From positions 1-64,000 of the forward strand of contig JADGDS010000005.1 in assembly GCA_016744775.1 (NCBI GenBank): 64,000 nucleotides of DNA, in the 5' to 3' direction. Every line of letters begins with the position of its first letter. Within the stretch, counting starts at the first letter, position 1. The translations under genes were made by a program, and so were the position numbers. The notes below the pieces were generated by a model. That model was not told the origin of the DNA, ran no database searches, and worked only from the letters and a program-made list of their open reading frames with translations. The DNA comes from Candidatus Marithrix sp. Lineage in GTDB: Bacteria > Pseudomonadota > Gammaproteobacteria > Beggiatoales > Beggiatoaceae. Positions 1 through 7,387 of the stretch are shown one piece after another.

Positions 1-36
1 GAAACCGTAAGGAAATACATTGAAGAGCAAGGTTAG
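1..36 (+). CDS. tnpA: C-terminal tail of an IS200-type TnpA (Y1/HUH) transposase, partial
   Basis: Only the last eleven residues, ETVRKYIEEQG, are inside the window, followed by TAG at 34-36. A tail with TV-x-x-YI-x-x-Q ends many IS200/REP-associated Y1 transposases, and it is followed immediately by an IS200/IS605-like end hairpin. TnpA cuts and joins single-stranded DNA at element ends with a catalytic tyrosine. With so few residues the call rests mainly on the hairpin beside it; an unrelated gene end is possible. Confidence 0.5.
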   Translation, partial: ETVRKYIEEQG

Positions 37-86
37 GCGTGGCAATTCATCCCCTCTGCTAAAGACAAAGGGGTTTTCTTGCCACT
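1..86 (+). mobile_element. Right end of an IS200/IS605-family element (truncated by window edge)
   Basis: Just after the stop codon of the partial reading frame at 1-36 there is a two-step hairpin. The outer arms GTGGCAA (39-45) and TTGCCAC (79-85) enclose the inner arms CCCCT (51-55) and AGGGG (69-73), with an unpaired ATTCAT between the left arms. A subterminal hairpin of this look (AATTCATCCCC...GGGGTTTTCTTGCC) is what I know from right ends of IS200/IS605 elements, which move as single strands and lack inverted terminal repeats. The left part of the element is outside the window. The exact cleavage site cannot be set from here. Confidence 0.6.
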
Positions 87-179
87 ACTTTTATAAATTA
101 TATTCCTCAATTATCTAAAGAACAAGTTCAAGATTTATTAGATGTCTTGAAATTATATAAGCAACATAAAATAGCTTAA
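87..179 (+). pseudogene. Small gene remnant next to the IS end
   Basis: An open frame without a start codon ends at TAA 177-179 and reads PQLSKEQVQDLLDVLKLYKQ, then HKIA, over its last part. The amphipathic helical look suggests the C-terminus of a small protein whose 5' part was displaced by the IS200/IS605 element. I do not recognise the family. It overlaps the stop codon of the minus-strand gene at 176-478. Confidence 0.3.
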
Positions 180-478
180 TAACCTATTAAATATGACCAC
201 GCATAACCTGATAAATTACCTTTTCCATCATTAATCACGCCCCAGTTTTCGCCGCTTAATTTTAACCAACCAATGTTGTCTGACCAAGCATAACCTTCTA
301 AATGATCTGGGAATACTGTAACTCCGCCATTAGTAGGATTAAAGTCAATCCAGCCAGTGTTATTTGACCAAGTGTATTTATTGTTGCTATCTATATTGGT
401 ATCGGCTATTAAAATTGGTGATAGGATAAATAATCTTATGTATAATATTATTTTATCATTTAAAACTCTGGAGTTCAA
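176..478 (-). CDS. Truncated secreted protein with YAWS-x-x-IGW repeats
   Basis: 100 residues. The first 25 or so carry a hydrophobic stretch (IILYIRLFILSPILIA) that looks like a signal peptide. Then come three units of a repeat with the core (Y)(A/T)WS-x-N-x-GW: YTWSNNTGWIDF, YAWSDNIGWLKL and YAWSYLIGY. Such units occur in tandem in secreted or surface proteins of Gammaproteobacteria. The last unit breaks off after four conserved positions and runs straight into a stop next to the IS remnant, so the gene is probably a 3'-truncated copy. A long inverted repeat (465-526) lies at its 5' end. Confidence 0.5.
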   Translation of the reverse strand: MNSRVLNDKIILYIRLFILSPILIADTNIDSNNKYTWSNNTGWIDFNPTNGGVTVFPDHLEGYAWSDNIGWLKLSGENWGVINDGKGNLSGYAWSYLIGY

Positions 479-526
479 AGCGAAACTTTGTTTTTACTGA
501 CAAAGCTACGCTTTGAACTCCAGAGT
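465..526. repeat. Long inverted repeat, 18-bp arms
   Basis: Left arm ACTCTGGAGTTCAAAGCG (465-482) pairs perfectly with right arm CGCTTTGAACTCCAGAGT (509-526) around a 26-nt loop. It sits upstream of the BrnT gene and overlaps the start of the minus-strand gene. The AAAGC-rich interior may pair further. It may be a miniature element or a transcription-attenuating stem; I saw no second copy in the window. Confidence 0.7.
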
Positions 527-584
527 GTATTATTTAGGGAAAAAGTTATGTTAATCTTAAAAATAAAAGTAATTAATATCAGTT

Positions 585-848
585 ATGGATAGTTTTCATT
601 TTGAATGGGATCAGAATAAGAATCAATCAAACGATGATAAACATGGTGTATTATTTGAAGAAGCTCAAACAGTATTTTATGATGATAATCATTCCTTAGA
701 AGAAGAACGTTTTATTATGTTAGGAATGAGTTATCAATTTAGATTACTTGTGGTATGCTATTGTGTAATAAATCATAATTTTCTTAGAATTATATCAGCT
801 CGAAAAGCTACTAAAAAAGAGGCAAAATCCTATGAAAGAGGAATATGA
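585..848 (+). CDS. brnT: BrnT family ribonuclease toxin
   Basis: 87 residues, the usual size for BrnT (DUF497). The diagnostic opening FEWDQNKNQSNDDKHGVLFEEAQTVFYD matches the family pattern FEWDxxK-x(5)-KHGVxFEEAxxVF, followed by a strand region and the helical RIISARKATKKEAKSYE tail that carries the conserved ISARxA motif. BrnT folds like RelE and cleaves RNA. The downstream partner starts inside its last codons (17-nt overlap), the toxin-first order typical of Brn modules. Such operons are usually autorepressed by the complex; I did not identify an operator. Confidence 0.85.
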   Translation: MDSFHFEWDQNKNQSNDDKHGVLFEEAQTVFYDDNHSLEEERFIMLGMSYQFRLLVVCYCVINHNFLRIISARKATKKEAKSYERGI

Positions 849-1053
849 CTTTGAAAATATGACTGGGCATAAAAATCCTTATGCTTCAAAACTAAAACAA
901 CAAATTTCTATTAAAGTAGAAACAGATATAGTTGAATATTTTCAAAATAGTTCAAAAGAGATTGGAATACCTTATCAAAAATTAATCAATTTATATTTAC
1001 GTGATTGTATTATTTCTAATCGCAAACCTATTCTTACTTGGGTTAATACATAA
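832..1053 (+). CDS. brnA: BrnA-type antitoxin
   Basis: 73 residues, starting inside the 3' end of the BrnT gene. Its start MKEEYDFENMTGHKNPYASKLKQ resembles BrnA proteins (MKxEYDFSxxxRxxP), followed by a ribbon-helix-helix-like segment (QISIKVETDIVEYFQN...GIPYQKLINLYLRDC). BrnA neutralises BrnT and represses the operon. The call rests on the N-terminal pattern and on the overlap with an evident BrnT. Confidence 0.8.
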   Translation: MKEEYDFENMTGHKNPYASKLKQQISIKVETDIVEYFQNSSKEIGIPYQKLINLYLRDCIISNRKPILTWVNT

Positions 1054-1138
1054 GGATTAAATAAATATGAATATCAAATCAACATTGATAAAGAACTTGA
1101 ATTACAGGCGGTTTGTAGTCAAGCTTTAAATCTGTTTA

Positions 1139-1296
1139 GCGGCTGCTTTGACTTGGAAACCAGAACCTTTGTTGGATCATAGTATTAATAAGTTTAAGCC
1201 TTTGATGATATGGTATTGGCTGCTGGTCCGGGTAAGAAGGAGATCTTTTTGCTGCAACCTGATGATGGGGCTAAGGCTGGGATGCGGGTTAAATAA
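1139..1296 (+). pseudogene. Frameshifted remnant of an unidentified gene
   Basis: Two frames joined by a one-base shift near 1200 give a coherent C-terminus: [19 protein letters not shown], then [20 protein letters not shown] and [11 protein letters not shown], ending in TAA at 1294-1296. Codon use matches the surrounding genes. I do not recognise the family. The preceding 1070-1138 stretch is open in a third frame and may be the start of the same dead gene. Confidence 0.4.
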
Positions 1297-1313
1297 CTTA
1301 TTAATCTATCAGA

Positions 1314-1340
1314 GCTGTCAGGTTTTGAAAACCTGACAGC
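1314..1340. repeat. CCTGACAGG palindrome, copy 1
   Basis: A near-perfect palindrome (arms GCTGTCAGGTTTT and AAAACCTGACAGC, one centre base), related to nine further copies in the window. It lies in the short gap before the phage-type gene at 1351. Confidence 0.8.
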
Positions 1341-1350
1341 GAACTTACAA

Positions 1351-1821
1351 ATGAATATCTTCGTACTTGATACAAATCCAACAATTGCAGCCAAACAACA
1401 TTGCAACAAACACGTAGTCAAAATGATTACTGAAAGTGTGCAAATGTTATCCACAGTTCATCGTCTGAATGGCAACGAGGTTGGCTATCGAAAAACTCAC
1501 TCCAACCACCCTTGCACCAAATGGGTGGCTCAATCCCGCCAAAACTATCAATGGTTAGTAGAATTAACACTAGCACTTCACGACGAATGGCGTTATCGCT
1601 ATAATCACCCACCAGAACATATGCACAAATCTGTAGAAGTAATGCTAAATCTTCCACCTCCAGATTTCCTTCCTAACAAGGGTCTAACTCCATTCGCACA
1701 AGCAATGCCAGAACAATATAAATCAGATAATGCAGTAAAATCCTACCGTGCCTACTACCTTGGCGAAAAATTAAACATTCTCACCTATACCAAGCGCGAA
1801 GTTCCAGATTGGCTAGTTTAA
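1351..1821 (+). CDS. Phage-associated conserved protein of unknown function
   Basis: 156 residues. The N-terminal block MNIFVLDTNPTIAAKQHCNK with HVVKMITESVQMLSTVHR, the central THSNHPCTKWVAQSRQNYQWL and the later PFAQAMPEQYK-x(4)-AVKSYRAYY belong to a family I know from bacteriophages and scattered bacteria, without an established biochemical role. Conserved Cys/His residues (HCNKHVV, HPC) could bind metal. It stands alone between decayed fragments, which fits a phage-derived remnant that kept its frame. Function not assigned. Confidence 0.6.
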   Translation: MNIFVLDTNPTIAAKQHCNKHVVKMITESVQMLSTVHRLNGNEVGYRKTHSNHPCTKWVAQSRQNYQWLVELTLALHDEWRYRYNHPPEHMHKSVEVMLNLPPPDFLPNKGLTPFAQAMPEQYKSDNAVKSYRAYYLGEKLNILTYTKREVPDWLV

Positions 1822-1900
1822 ATCTCTTTTACAAATCAAGTAAAAGCCAGTGATCAACCGCGAAGCTGTAGATTTTTTAAGTGATAACTGATTGGAGTAA

Positions 1901-1919
1901 GACTACAGGGATTGTATTT
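1901..1919. repeat. Single half-copy of the ACTACAGGGATTG repeat
   Basis: ACTACAGGGATTGTATTT matches the arms of the palindromes that flank the GxxExxY gene at 43950-44030 and 44815-44929. Only one arm is present here. Confidence 0.5.
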
Positions 1920-1949
1920 GATTTAGTACAACTAATATTAAGATACAAA

Positions 1950-3749
1950 CTATTCGTTGTACTTAAGGATATTCCACACCAAGCGATCAAACCCAACAGC
2001 AACCACACTAATCAATTGTAATTTAAACACATTATCATATTTATATTCCAATTCAATTTGATAATCAAGCAATTGTGTTTTTGCTTGTTCTAATTTTTCC
2101 TGCACAGGTTCCAAGGCTTCCAATTCTGCCACATTTAATTTCTTAATTTCTTCTCCACTTAAACCAACTTCAGATAATTTTAAATATTTAAATTCAAGTA
2201 GAAAATTTTGCAATCGAGTATGACGAAAATCTGGGCGAAGTAGCATTGTTAAATCAGTATAACGCCGTTGAACTGCCATTTCTGAATCCATGATATACCA
2301 GACATCATTAAAAAGCACCGTCAAAAAAGCTGTTTTAATCGTTAATTCGTTAGCGTCTTTATAGTCACGATTATCAAATACTTTAAAATAACGTTCTGTC
2401 ATAAAATCACAGACTGGTTGCAAATTGCCACTTTGGTAAAAATCCTTAGCCATTTGGCGGAGTGTTTCACGTTCTGTGTCTGATGGTAATAACATCTTAA
2501 ATAGATGTTCAACATAAAGTTTTCGTACCACATTATTGGGAATTTTAAAACGTAATTCACGCAGCTCAGTTTTTCCATCCAAGGTTAAAATACCCAAATA
2601 ATAAAGCAAAGAGATTATAAATTGATTGCTTTGATTGGTTTTTAACATCTCTTCAATACCAAAACGATTGGCAACTAATGAGAGAATCAAAGGGGGAGTT
2701 TTATTTAGTGCTTGTTTTAAAATGGCTATTCCATTAGGCAGACGAGATAGATAAATCAGTTTATTTAAATCCATTGTCAAATTTTCATCTAACATTTGAC
2801 TAGGAAATTGGCAATTATGTTGTAAATATTTGAGACAATACAGTGCTAAAGTTGGATTATAAACCAATTCATTGCTCATCTCGCTAAAACTATAACCATT
2901 ATAAAAAGCTTGCATTATAAGAAGTGCATCTTTGGCATCTTTTGGCTTAAGTCCACATTCTACAACGACTTTATTCAAAACAGCTTGAATTTCTGCTTGT
3001 TTAAATCCACACAAATCATTAAACTCTGGCTGAAAATAAATATTTTCGGCGACATTATAAGCTGTAGTCATATCAGACAGCAATATCGGAGAGGTGCCGG
3101 TGATAAAAACTCGTTCTAAACCACGCCCGCCACTGGCATATTTTACTGTTTTGAAAATAGCCTTGAGTGAACCTTCGGCGGATGTCAGTGTTTTATAGCG
3201 TTCTGGATTGATTTCTCCTTTTCCCATCATGACTTCATTGGCAAAATTATCGTATTCGTCAATTAATAAGTAAAGTTTATATTTAGTTGTTTGAACTGCT
3301 ATTAAGACAGATTGAAATGAGGAAATGGCATTTTCTTCATCAATTTTAATTTTGTAGGAAAAATAATCTTGATAATATTCTGCAAAATGCCTGCAAGAAT
3401 TATTCAGATTATCATGCAAAGACTTTCTCATGCCTTTGGCATCATCCTGCGGTTCTATAATCGAAAAATCCCACTTCATCACCAAATATTGATTATGCTT
3501 CGGAGTAGGATTTTTTCCAATCGCTAAATCACCAAACAATTTATCAAATTCATCGGCTTTTGCTACATCATAGTAATTCTCTAGCATTGATAAAAGCAAA
3601 GATTTACCAAATCGGCGTGGGCGTAGAAAAAGTAGCTGATGCCCGGCTGTTTCAATTAAAGGAATATGTGAAGTGCGATCAACATAAAAATAATTTTCAG
3701 TTCTTATTAAATGGAAATCACTAAAACCGTAGGGAAATTTTAATGGCAT
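1950..3749 (-). CDS. AAA-ATPase-like / PD-(D/E)XK nuclease fusion protein
   Basis: 599 residues. The N-terminus KFPYGFSDFHLIRTENYFYV followed by DRT and a Walker A-like LRPRRFGKS (about residues 42-50) is the signature of the AAA-ATPase_like family. LYLLIDEYDNF near residue 160 is the Walker B block. The C-terminal part carries the PD-(D/E)XK elements RPDFRHTRLQNFLLEFKYLK (around residues 515-535). These fusions are abundant in sulfur bacteria, Bacteroidetes and others. They are suspected to act on nucleic acids in mobile-element or conflict settings, but no reaction is proven. The gene stands alone, with a purine-rich ribosome site (GGAGAACATAT on the coding strand) before the start. Confidence 0.85.
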   Translation of the reverse strand: MPLKFPYGFSDFHLIRTENYFYVDRTSHIPLIETAGHQLLFLRPRRFGKSLLLSMLENYYDVAKADEFDKLFGDLAIGKNPTPKHNQYLVMKWDFSIIEPQDDAKGMRKSLHDNLNNSCRHFAEYYQDYFSYKIKIDEENAISSFQSVLIAVQTTKYKLYLLIDEYDNFANEVMMGKGEINPERYKTLTSAEGSLKAIFKTVKYASGGRGLERVFITGTSPILLSDMTTAYNVAENIYFQPEFNDLCGFKQAEIQAVLNKVVVECGLKPKDAKDALLIMQAFYNGYSFSEMSNELVYNPTLALYCLKYLQHNCQFPSQMLDENLTMDLNKLIYLSRLPNGIAILKQALNKTPPLILSLVANRFGIEEMLKTNQSNQFIISLLYYLGILTLDGKTELRELRFKIPNNVVRKLYVEHLFKMLLPSDTERETLRQMAKDFYQSGNLQPVCDFMTERYFKVFDNRDYKDANELTIKTAFLTVLFNDVWYIMDSEMAVQRRYTDLTMLLRPDFRHTRLQNFLLEFKYLKLSEVGLSGEEIKKLNVAELEALEPVQEKLEQAKTQLLDYQIELEYKYDNVFKLQLISVVAVGFDRLVWNILKYNE

Positions 3750-3877
3750 AATATGTTCTCCTTTTTTTTCAAGCAGCTAAGATTCAATGTTATTTAAATT
3801 ATAACATTATTTGTTGTAGCTAACATGGTTATCTAATTGTATAATATATATTTCCAATTATAATAATACATTGAATA

Positions 3878-3988
3878 ACTGATGTGACGCACGATGCAAA
3901 ACTATTCAATATACAACAAGATAAATTTAAAAATGTAGGTTGGGCTGACGACAGGATAACAGATAGAAGAGCTGTGCATTACATCAGT
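3878..3988. mobile_element. Small element with ACTGATGTGACGCAC termini (copy A)
   Basis: The ends ACTGATGTGACGCAC (3878-3892) and GTGCATTACATCAGT (3974-3988) are inverted, with two mismatches. Inside lies half of another repeat, GTAGGTTGGGCTGACGACAG (from 3935). The right end stops ten bases before the start codon of the kinase-FGE gene, so the element supplies its whole leader. Two more elements with these ends occur at 7092-7310 and 50859-50974. No coding capacity. Confidence 0.6.
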
Positions 3989-3998
3989 AAATAATATT

Positions 3999-6851
3999 AT
4001 GCAATTAAAAAAAATAATAGCAAAAGGCGTTGGTGCTGTTCTTCAAAGCCCAGTTGTGGCTGCCTTAGCTGGGGATGGTTTGGCTAAGGTAGGTTCTGTT
4101 TTAGAGAAACATTTTACTTTTTCCGCGTTTGAGATTAGTGCTGCTTTTCAGGAAAGTTATGAGGAGGCTTTGGCTGGTATTAGTGCTGGTTTGGGCGGTA
4201 AGTCAAAATTAACTCATTCTAAGTTAAGTCGTGAATTTTCTGCTCAGGTTGAGGCTCATTATTTTAAATCTTTTGCCGCTCAACGCAATATTTCTTTAGA
4301 TCAGTTGCTTGAAAATCTTGAGGTTTTGTCTAAGCCAGTTTTTCAGGATGATAATAAAAACCCTTTTTCTGAGTCAGAATTGACTGCTTTGGTTGGTAGT
4401 CAACACACTGGTAGTATTACTGCTTTAATCTTGGAACAAGTAGGGTCTTTGGATGAGACTTTAGCCGCTTTTCTTGCTCATGATGAGTTGTTGGGTAATG
4501 CTGTGTTGTTTTTCTTTCGTGAAAAAATTCGTGATGATAAGCGAGTTGAGGCTAGTTTGGCTGCTTTGCAACGCGAAGGTTTATGGGCTGATGTTAGTGA
4601 TATTAAGCTAGCTCAACAGCAACTTTCTACTAGTTTGCAACAAAAATTGGATGAGCATAAATCTCTTATTCAGCAAGCCCTTAGTAATAATGAGTTTGAT
4701 AAAATTACTAGTATTAATAAGGATTTGGCAGTTTTAAATAATTCGTTGCTGCAAGTGCCAGAAATGTTGCAACGCGCTGAAACGGCTTGGCAAGAGAGTC
4801 AGCAAGAGTTGTTGAATATTTCTAAGCGTTTGGAAGAGAAAGTTGATCATATTGATGAGAATGTCGAGATATTGTTGGCTGAGTTTCGAGAATTTAAGCG
4901 GCAGTTTAGTTTGTCAAATCAACTCAAAGCTGGTGACGCTTTGACTCGTCATACTAGTCAAAGTCGTGAGTTGATTCAAGCCGCTGTTACTAAATTAAAA
5001 GCTTTGCCTCAAAATAATGAGTTATTTATTATGGCTGGTACGGTTTTGTCGTCAACTGGTAATACCACTGAAGCGGAAAAATTATTTGTACAAGCGCGAG
5101 ATTTGAGTAAAAATGACGATGAAAAAGCTTTAGCTTCATTTAATTTATTTCAAATTCATTTGTGGAATAACAAGTATGAGCAAGCTTTAGATTATTTGCA
5201 AGTTGCTATTGAGATAGATGCCTCACGTTATGCCTTACATGATGTTGATCGTTATCCGATTATACGTTTATTGGGTGCTGGTGGTATGGGTTGTGTGTTT
5301 TTATGTCATGATCAATGGCGCGAAACTCAACGAGTGGTTAAGTGTTTTTGGGAAGGGCGTAAGGGTTCACGTGAAGAAGTTTTTGGTGAAGCTATGAAAA
5401 TGCGTAAAATTGCTGGTGAGTATGTGCCTCAGCCTTTAGATTGTGGTTATGCCGATTCTACTCGTCAAGAACATCCTTATTTTGTTACTGAATATATTGA
5501 GGCTTCTTTAGATGGCGAAGATTGGTTAAAAGAGCATGGTAAATTGGATGTACCAACTGGTATTGCGGTGGGTTTTCAAATAGCCAAAGGTTTACAAATT
5601 GCTCATAATAAAAATATTTTTCATCTTGATTTAAAACCAGCTAATTTGTTATTTAAGCAAACTGACACTGGTTTAATGGTAAAAATCATTGATTTTGGTT
5701 TATCAGGAGTGGCTACTTCTTTACGAGAGGAAGTATCAGCTAGTAATAGCGGTGGTAAAACGGTACTTGAACAGAATATTGTTGCTGGAACTTATGATTA
5801 TGGCGCACCAGAACAATTAGGTGATAATCAATATGGAACAGTTAGTTCCAAAACTGATTTATTTGCTTTTGGAGCCACTTTATATCGCTTAATGACCGCA
5901 AAAAGTCCACGCCATTTAAATCCAAAGCGATTAGCAGATGCTCCACCAGACTTATTGGACTTATTGTTTGATTGTAAAGAAGAAGATCCTAATGATCGCC
6001 CTTCTGTTGCAGATGTTATAGTGCGTTTAGCTGATTTGTTAGAAGAACAGCCAGAAATCAAACCGGGCGATATTTTCCGTGACCCCCTAAAAGACAACAG
6101 CGAAGGACCAGAAATGGTGTTAATACCTGCTGGAACATTTCGTATGGGTGATATTACTGGTAATGGTGATGATGATGAACAACCAGTGCATGAAGTATCG
6201 GTGGAAAGCTTTGCTATGGGGCGTTATCCGGTTACTTTTGCGGAATTTAAACAATTTGTTAATGCTATTGGATATAAAACAGAAGCAGAAACAGGTGATG
6301 GTGCTTATGTATATAAAGATGATGAATGGCAACAGATAGAAGATGCTAATTGGCGCAATCCTTATTTTTCTCAAACTGATAATCATCCAGTAGTGTGTGT
6401 CAGTTGGAATGACGCTGTGGCTTATACAGAATGGTTAAGCGAACAAACTGGACAACAATATCGTCTTTCTACCGAAGCTGAATGGGAGTACGCTGCCCGT
6501 GCCGGTACTGAAACTGATTATTGGTGGGGTAATGATATTGATGAAACTAAGGCTAATTATGATGCTAATCTTGGTAAGACTTCTCCAGTGGGAGATTATG
6601 AAGCTAATCCTTTTGGTTTATATGATACGGCTGGCAATGTATGGGAGTGGACATGTTCAGAATATGAAAGTGAATATAACGGCAAAGAAACAGAATATAT
6701 AGATAAAAAAAGTAATAAAATCCTAGTGTTGCGTGGCGGTTCGTGGCTCTACAGCTCGGCGTTCCTCCGTACTGCCTACCGCGGCTGCAGCGTCCCGGGC
6801 CTCCGCGTCTGCTACTACGGCTTCCGTGTAGTTCGCGCCGCGTGGACCTAG
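3999..6851 (+). CDS. Ser/Thr protein kinase with C-terminal FGE/C-lectin-fold domain; putative DGR target
   Basis: 950 residues. Residues 1-205 are an unrecognised helical domain and about 205-315 a coiled coil (VDHIDENVEILLAEFREFKR). TPR-like helices fill 315-415. The kinase spans about 420-690 with the Gly loop LLGAGGMGCVF, a Lys in RVVKCF, HLDLKPANLLF and IIDFGLSG, so all catalytic residues are present. From about 705, MVLIPAGTFRMGD opens an FGE-sulfatase (SUMF1) domain ending in RGGSW...GFRVV. The last 40 codons are GC-rich in an AT-rich gene, and the variable positions are almost all NNC codons, as expected for a diversified DGR variable region. FGE-fold ends of this type usually bind ligands and are not active as formylglycine synthases. 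Likely a cytoplasmic sensor kinase. The ligand and partners are unknown, and no ribosome site is obvious. Confidence 0.85.
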   Translation: MQLKKIIAKGVGAVLQSPVVAALAGDGLAKVGSVLEKHFTFSAFEISAAFQESYEEALAGISAGLGGKSKLTHSKLSREFSAQVEAHYFKSFAAQRNISLDQLLENLEVLSKPVFQDDNKNPFSESELTALVGSQHTGSITALILEQVGSLDETLAAFLAHDELLGNAVLFFFREKIRDDKRVEASLAALQREGLWADVSDIKLAQQQLSTSLQQKLDEHKSLIQQALSNNEFDKITSINKDLAVLNNSLLQVPEMLQRAETAWQESQQELLNISKRLEEKVDHIDENVEILLAEFREFKRQFSLSNQLKAGDALTRHTSQSRELIQAAVTKLKALPQNNELFIMAGTVLSSTGNTTEAEKLFVQARDLSKNDDEKALASFNLFQIHLWNNKYEQALDYLQVAIEIDASRYALHDVDRYPIIRLLGAGGMGCVFLCHDQWRETQRVVKCFWEGRKGSREEVFGEAMKMRKIAGEYVPQPLDCGYADSTRQEHPYFVTEYIEASLDGEDWLKEHGKLDVPTGIAVGFQIAKGLQIAHNKNIFHLDLKPANLLFKQTDTGLMVKIIDFGLSGVATSLREEVSASNSGGKTVLEQNIVAGTYDYGAPEQLGDNQYGTVSSKTDLFAFGATLYRLMTAKSPRHLNPKRLADAPPDLLDLLFDCKEEDPNDRPSVADVIVRLADLLEEQPEIKPGDIFRDPLKDNSEGPEMVLIPAGTFRMGDITGNGDDDEQPVHEVSVESFAMGRYPVTFAEFKQFVNAIGYKTEAETGDGAYVYKDDEWQQIEDANWRNPYFSQTDNHPVVCVSWNDAVAYTEWLSEQTGQQYRLSTEAEWEYAARAGTETDYWWGNDIDETKANYDANLGKTSPVGDYEANPFGLYDTAGNVWEWTCSEYESEYNGKETEYIDKKSNKILVLRGGSWLYSSAFLRTAYRGCSVPGLRVCYYGFRVVRAAWT
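6732..6848 (+). other. Putative variable region (VR) of a diversity-generating retroelement
   Basis: Codons 912-950 encode RGGSW-LYSSAF-LRTAYR-GCSV-PGLR-VCYY-GFRVV. Against the commonest DGR C-lectin pattern (RGGSW-NNN...LR.A.R-NNN...R-NNN-GFRV), the positions normally encoded by AAC in a template repeat are here ctc, tac, agc, ttc, tac, ggc, tgc, agc, gtc, ctc, gtc, tgc and tac. All end in C with varied first and second bases, which is what adenine-specific mutagenesis of AAC leaves behind. Framework codons (cgt, ggt, tcg, act, gta) do not follow this rule. GC content jumps relative to the rest of the gene. No template repeat or reverse transcriptase was found in the window, so the retroelement would act from elsewhere. 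Confidence 0.75.
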
Positions 6852-6889
6852 CCCTCTGCCCTTTTGCCCTTTTGCCCTTTGCCCTTTAA
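6852..6889 (+). repeat. Polypyrimidine GCCCTTTT repeats after the putative VR
   Basis: Directly behind the stop codon the sequence repeats GCCCTTTT-like units four to five times. Its base content is unlike its surroundings. Being flush with the VR end, it may belong to the 3' homing signal of the retroelement; that role is inference. The following bases to about 6970 hold GGGGGGATGCAAGGGGGG and CCCCCCTTGC, an inverted pair that could form a stem. Confidence 0.5.
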
Positions 6890-6900
6890 ATAATTTTTAT

Positions 6901-6970
6901 TAGGGGGGATGCAAGGGGGGACGTTGGGAGTTTATGCAAAGTCAGGATTATTATCCCCCCTTGCTTTTTT
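6901..6970 (+). terminator. Inverted repeat downstream of the kinase-FGE gene
   Basis: GGGGGGATGCAAGGGGGGA (about 6903-6921) and TCCCCCCTTGC followed by a T run (about 6953-6969) can pair partly, giving a stem ending in T-rich sequence. It would serve as a terminator for the kinase-FGE gene or as a stem near the VR. Pairing is imperfect. Confidence 0.35.
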
Positions 6971-7091
6971 TTGGGAAAATTTCTTTAGATTCATCTTGCA
7001 TTGCAATGGCTATTGAATCAGAATTTACAGAAACGAAGTAACGAAGTAATTTAAGAATTAACAGAATATTTCTGAATAACTGATGTTACTA

Positions 7092-7310
7092 ACTGATGTT
7101 ACGCACTCTCGTTAGCTTCGCTGACTTCGTATCGTATCCCACGCTCCAGCGTGGTAACGCATGTATCGGCGCTCCAGCACCGAGTTTTACTAGATCTAAT
7201 TATCCAGTATAAGAAAAAAACACTTGACGCTGGAGCGTCTGTACATGCGTTACCACGCTGGAGCGTGGGATACGAAGTCAGCGAAGCTAACGAGAATGCG
7301 TAACATCAGT
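7092..7310. mobile_element. Small palindromic element with ACTGATGTTACGCA termini and possible TACTA target duplication (copy B)
   Basis: Termini ACTGATGTTACGCA (7092-7105) and TGCGTAACATCAGT (7297-7310) are perfect inverted repeats. The arms stay largely complementary inward: CTCGTTAGCTTCGCTGACTTCGTATC on the left, its complement on the right, then CCCACGCTCCAGCGTGG against CCACGCTGGAGCGTGGG. The element is flanked by direct TACTA (7087-7091 and 7311-7315), a candidate target-site duplication. It encodes no protein and looks like a MITE. The remaining gap bases (6971-7086, 7316-7387) show only an extra partial terminus at 7079-7088. Confidence 0.65.
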
Positions 7311-7387
7311 TACTAAATATCATATGAATTTTATCACTATGATGCGAATAAATTGTCTAATCACATCAAATTTGATATGATTAGACT

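Noticed and set aside
6120..6702. Overlapping frames on both strands within the FGE part of the kinase gene
   Set aside because: They have Met/Leu-rich or Ile-rich low-complexity translations expected from shadow frames and no ribosome sites.
3999..6851. Active formylglycine-generating enzyme for sulfatase maturation
   Set aside because: The domain is fused to a kinase, ends in a diversified tip, and I see no sulfatase gene nearby; the fold is more likely used for binding.
6852..7387. DGR reverse transcriptase or template repeat directly downstream of the variable region
   Set aside because: No frame of useful length and no RT motif (such as xxDD) in this gap; I also saw no second RGGSW-type or GC-rich AAC-repeat sequence elsewhere in the window.
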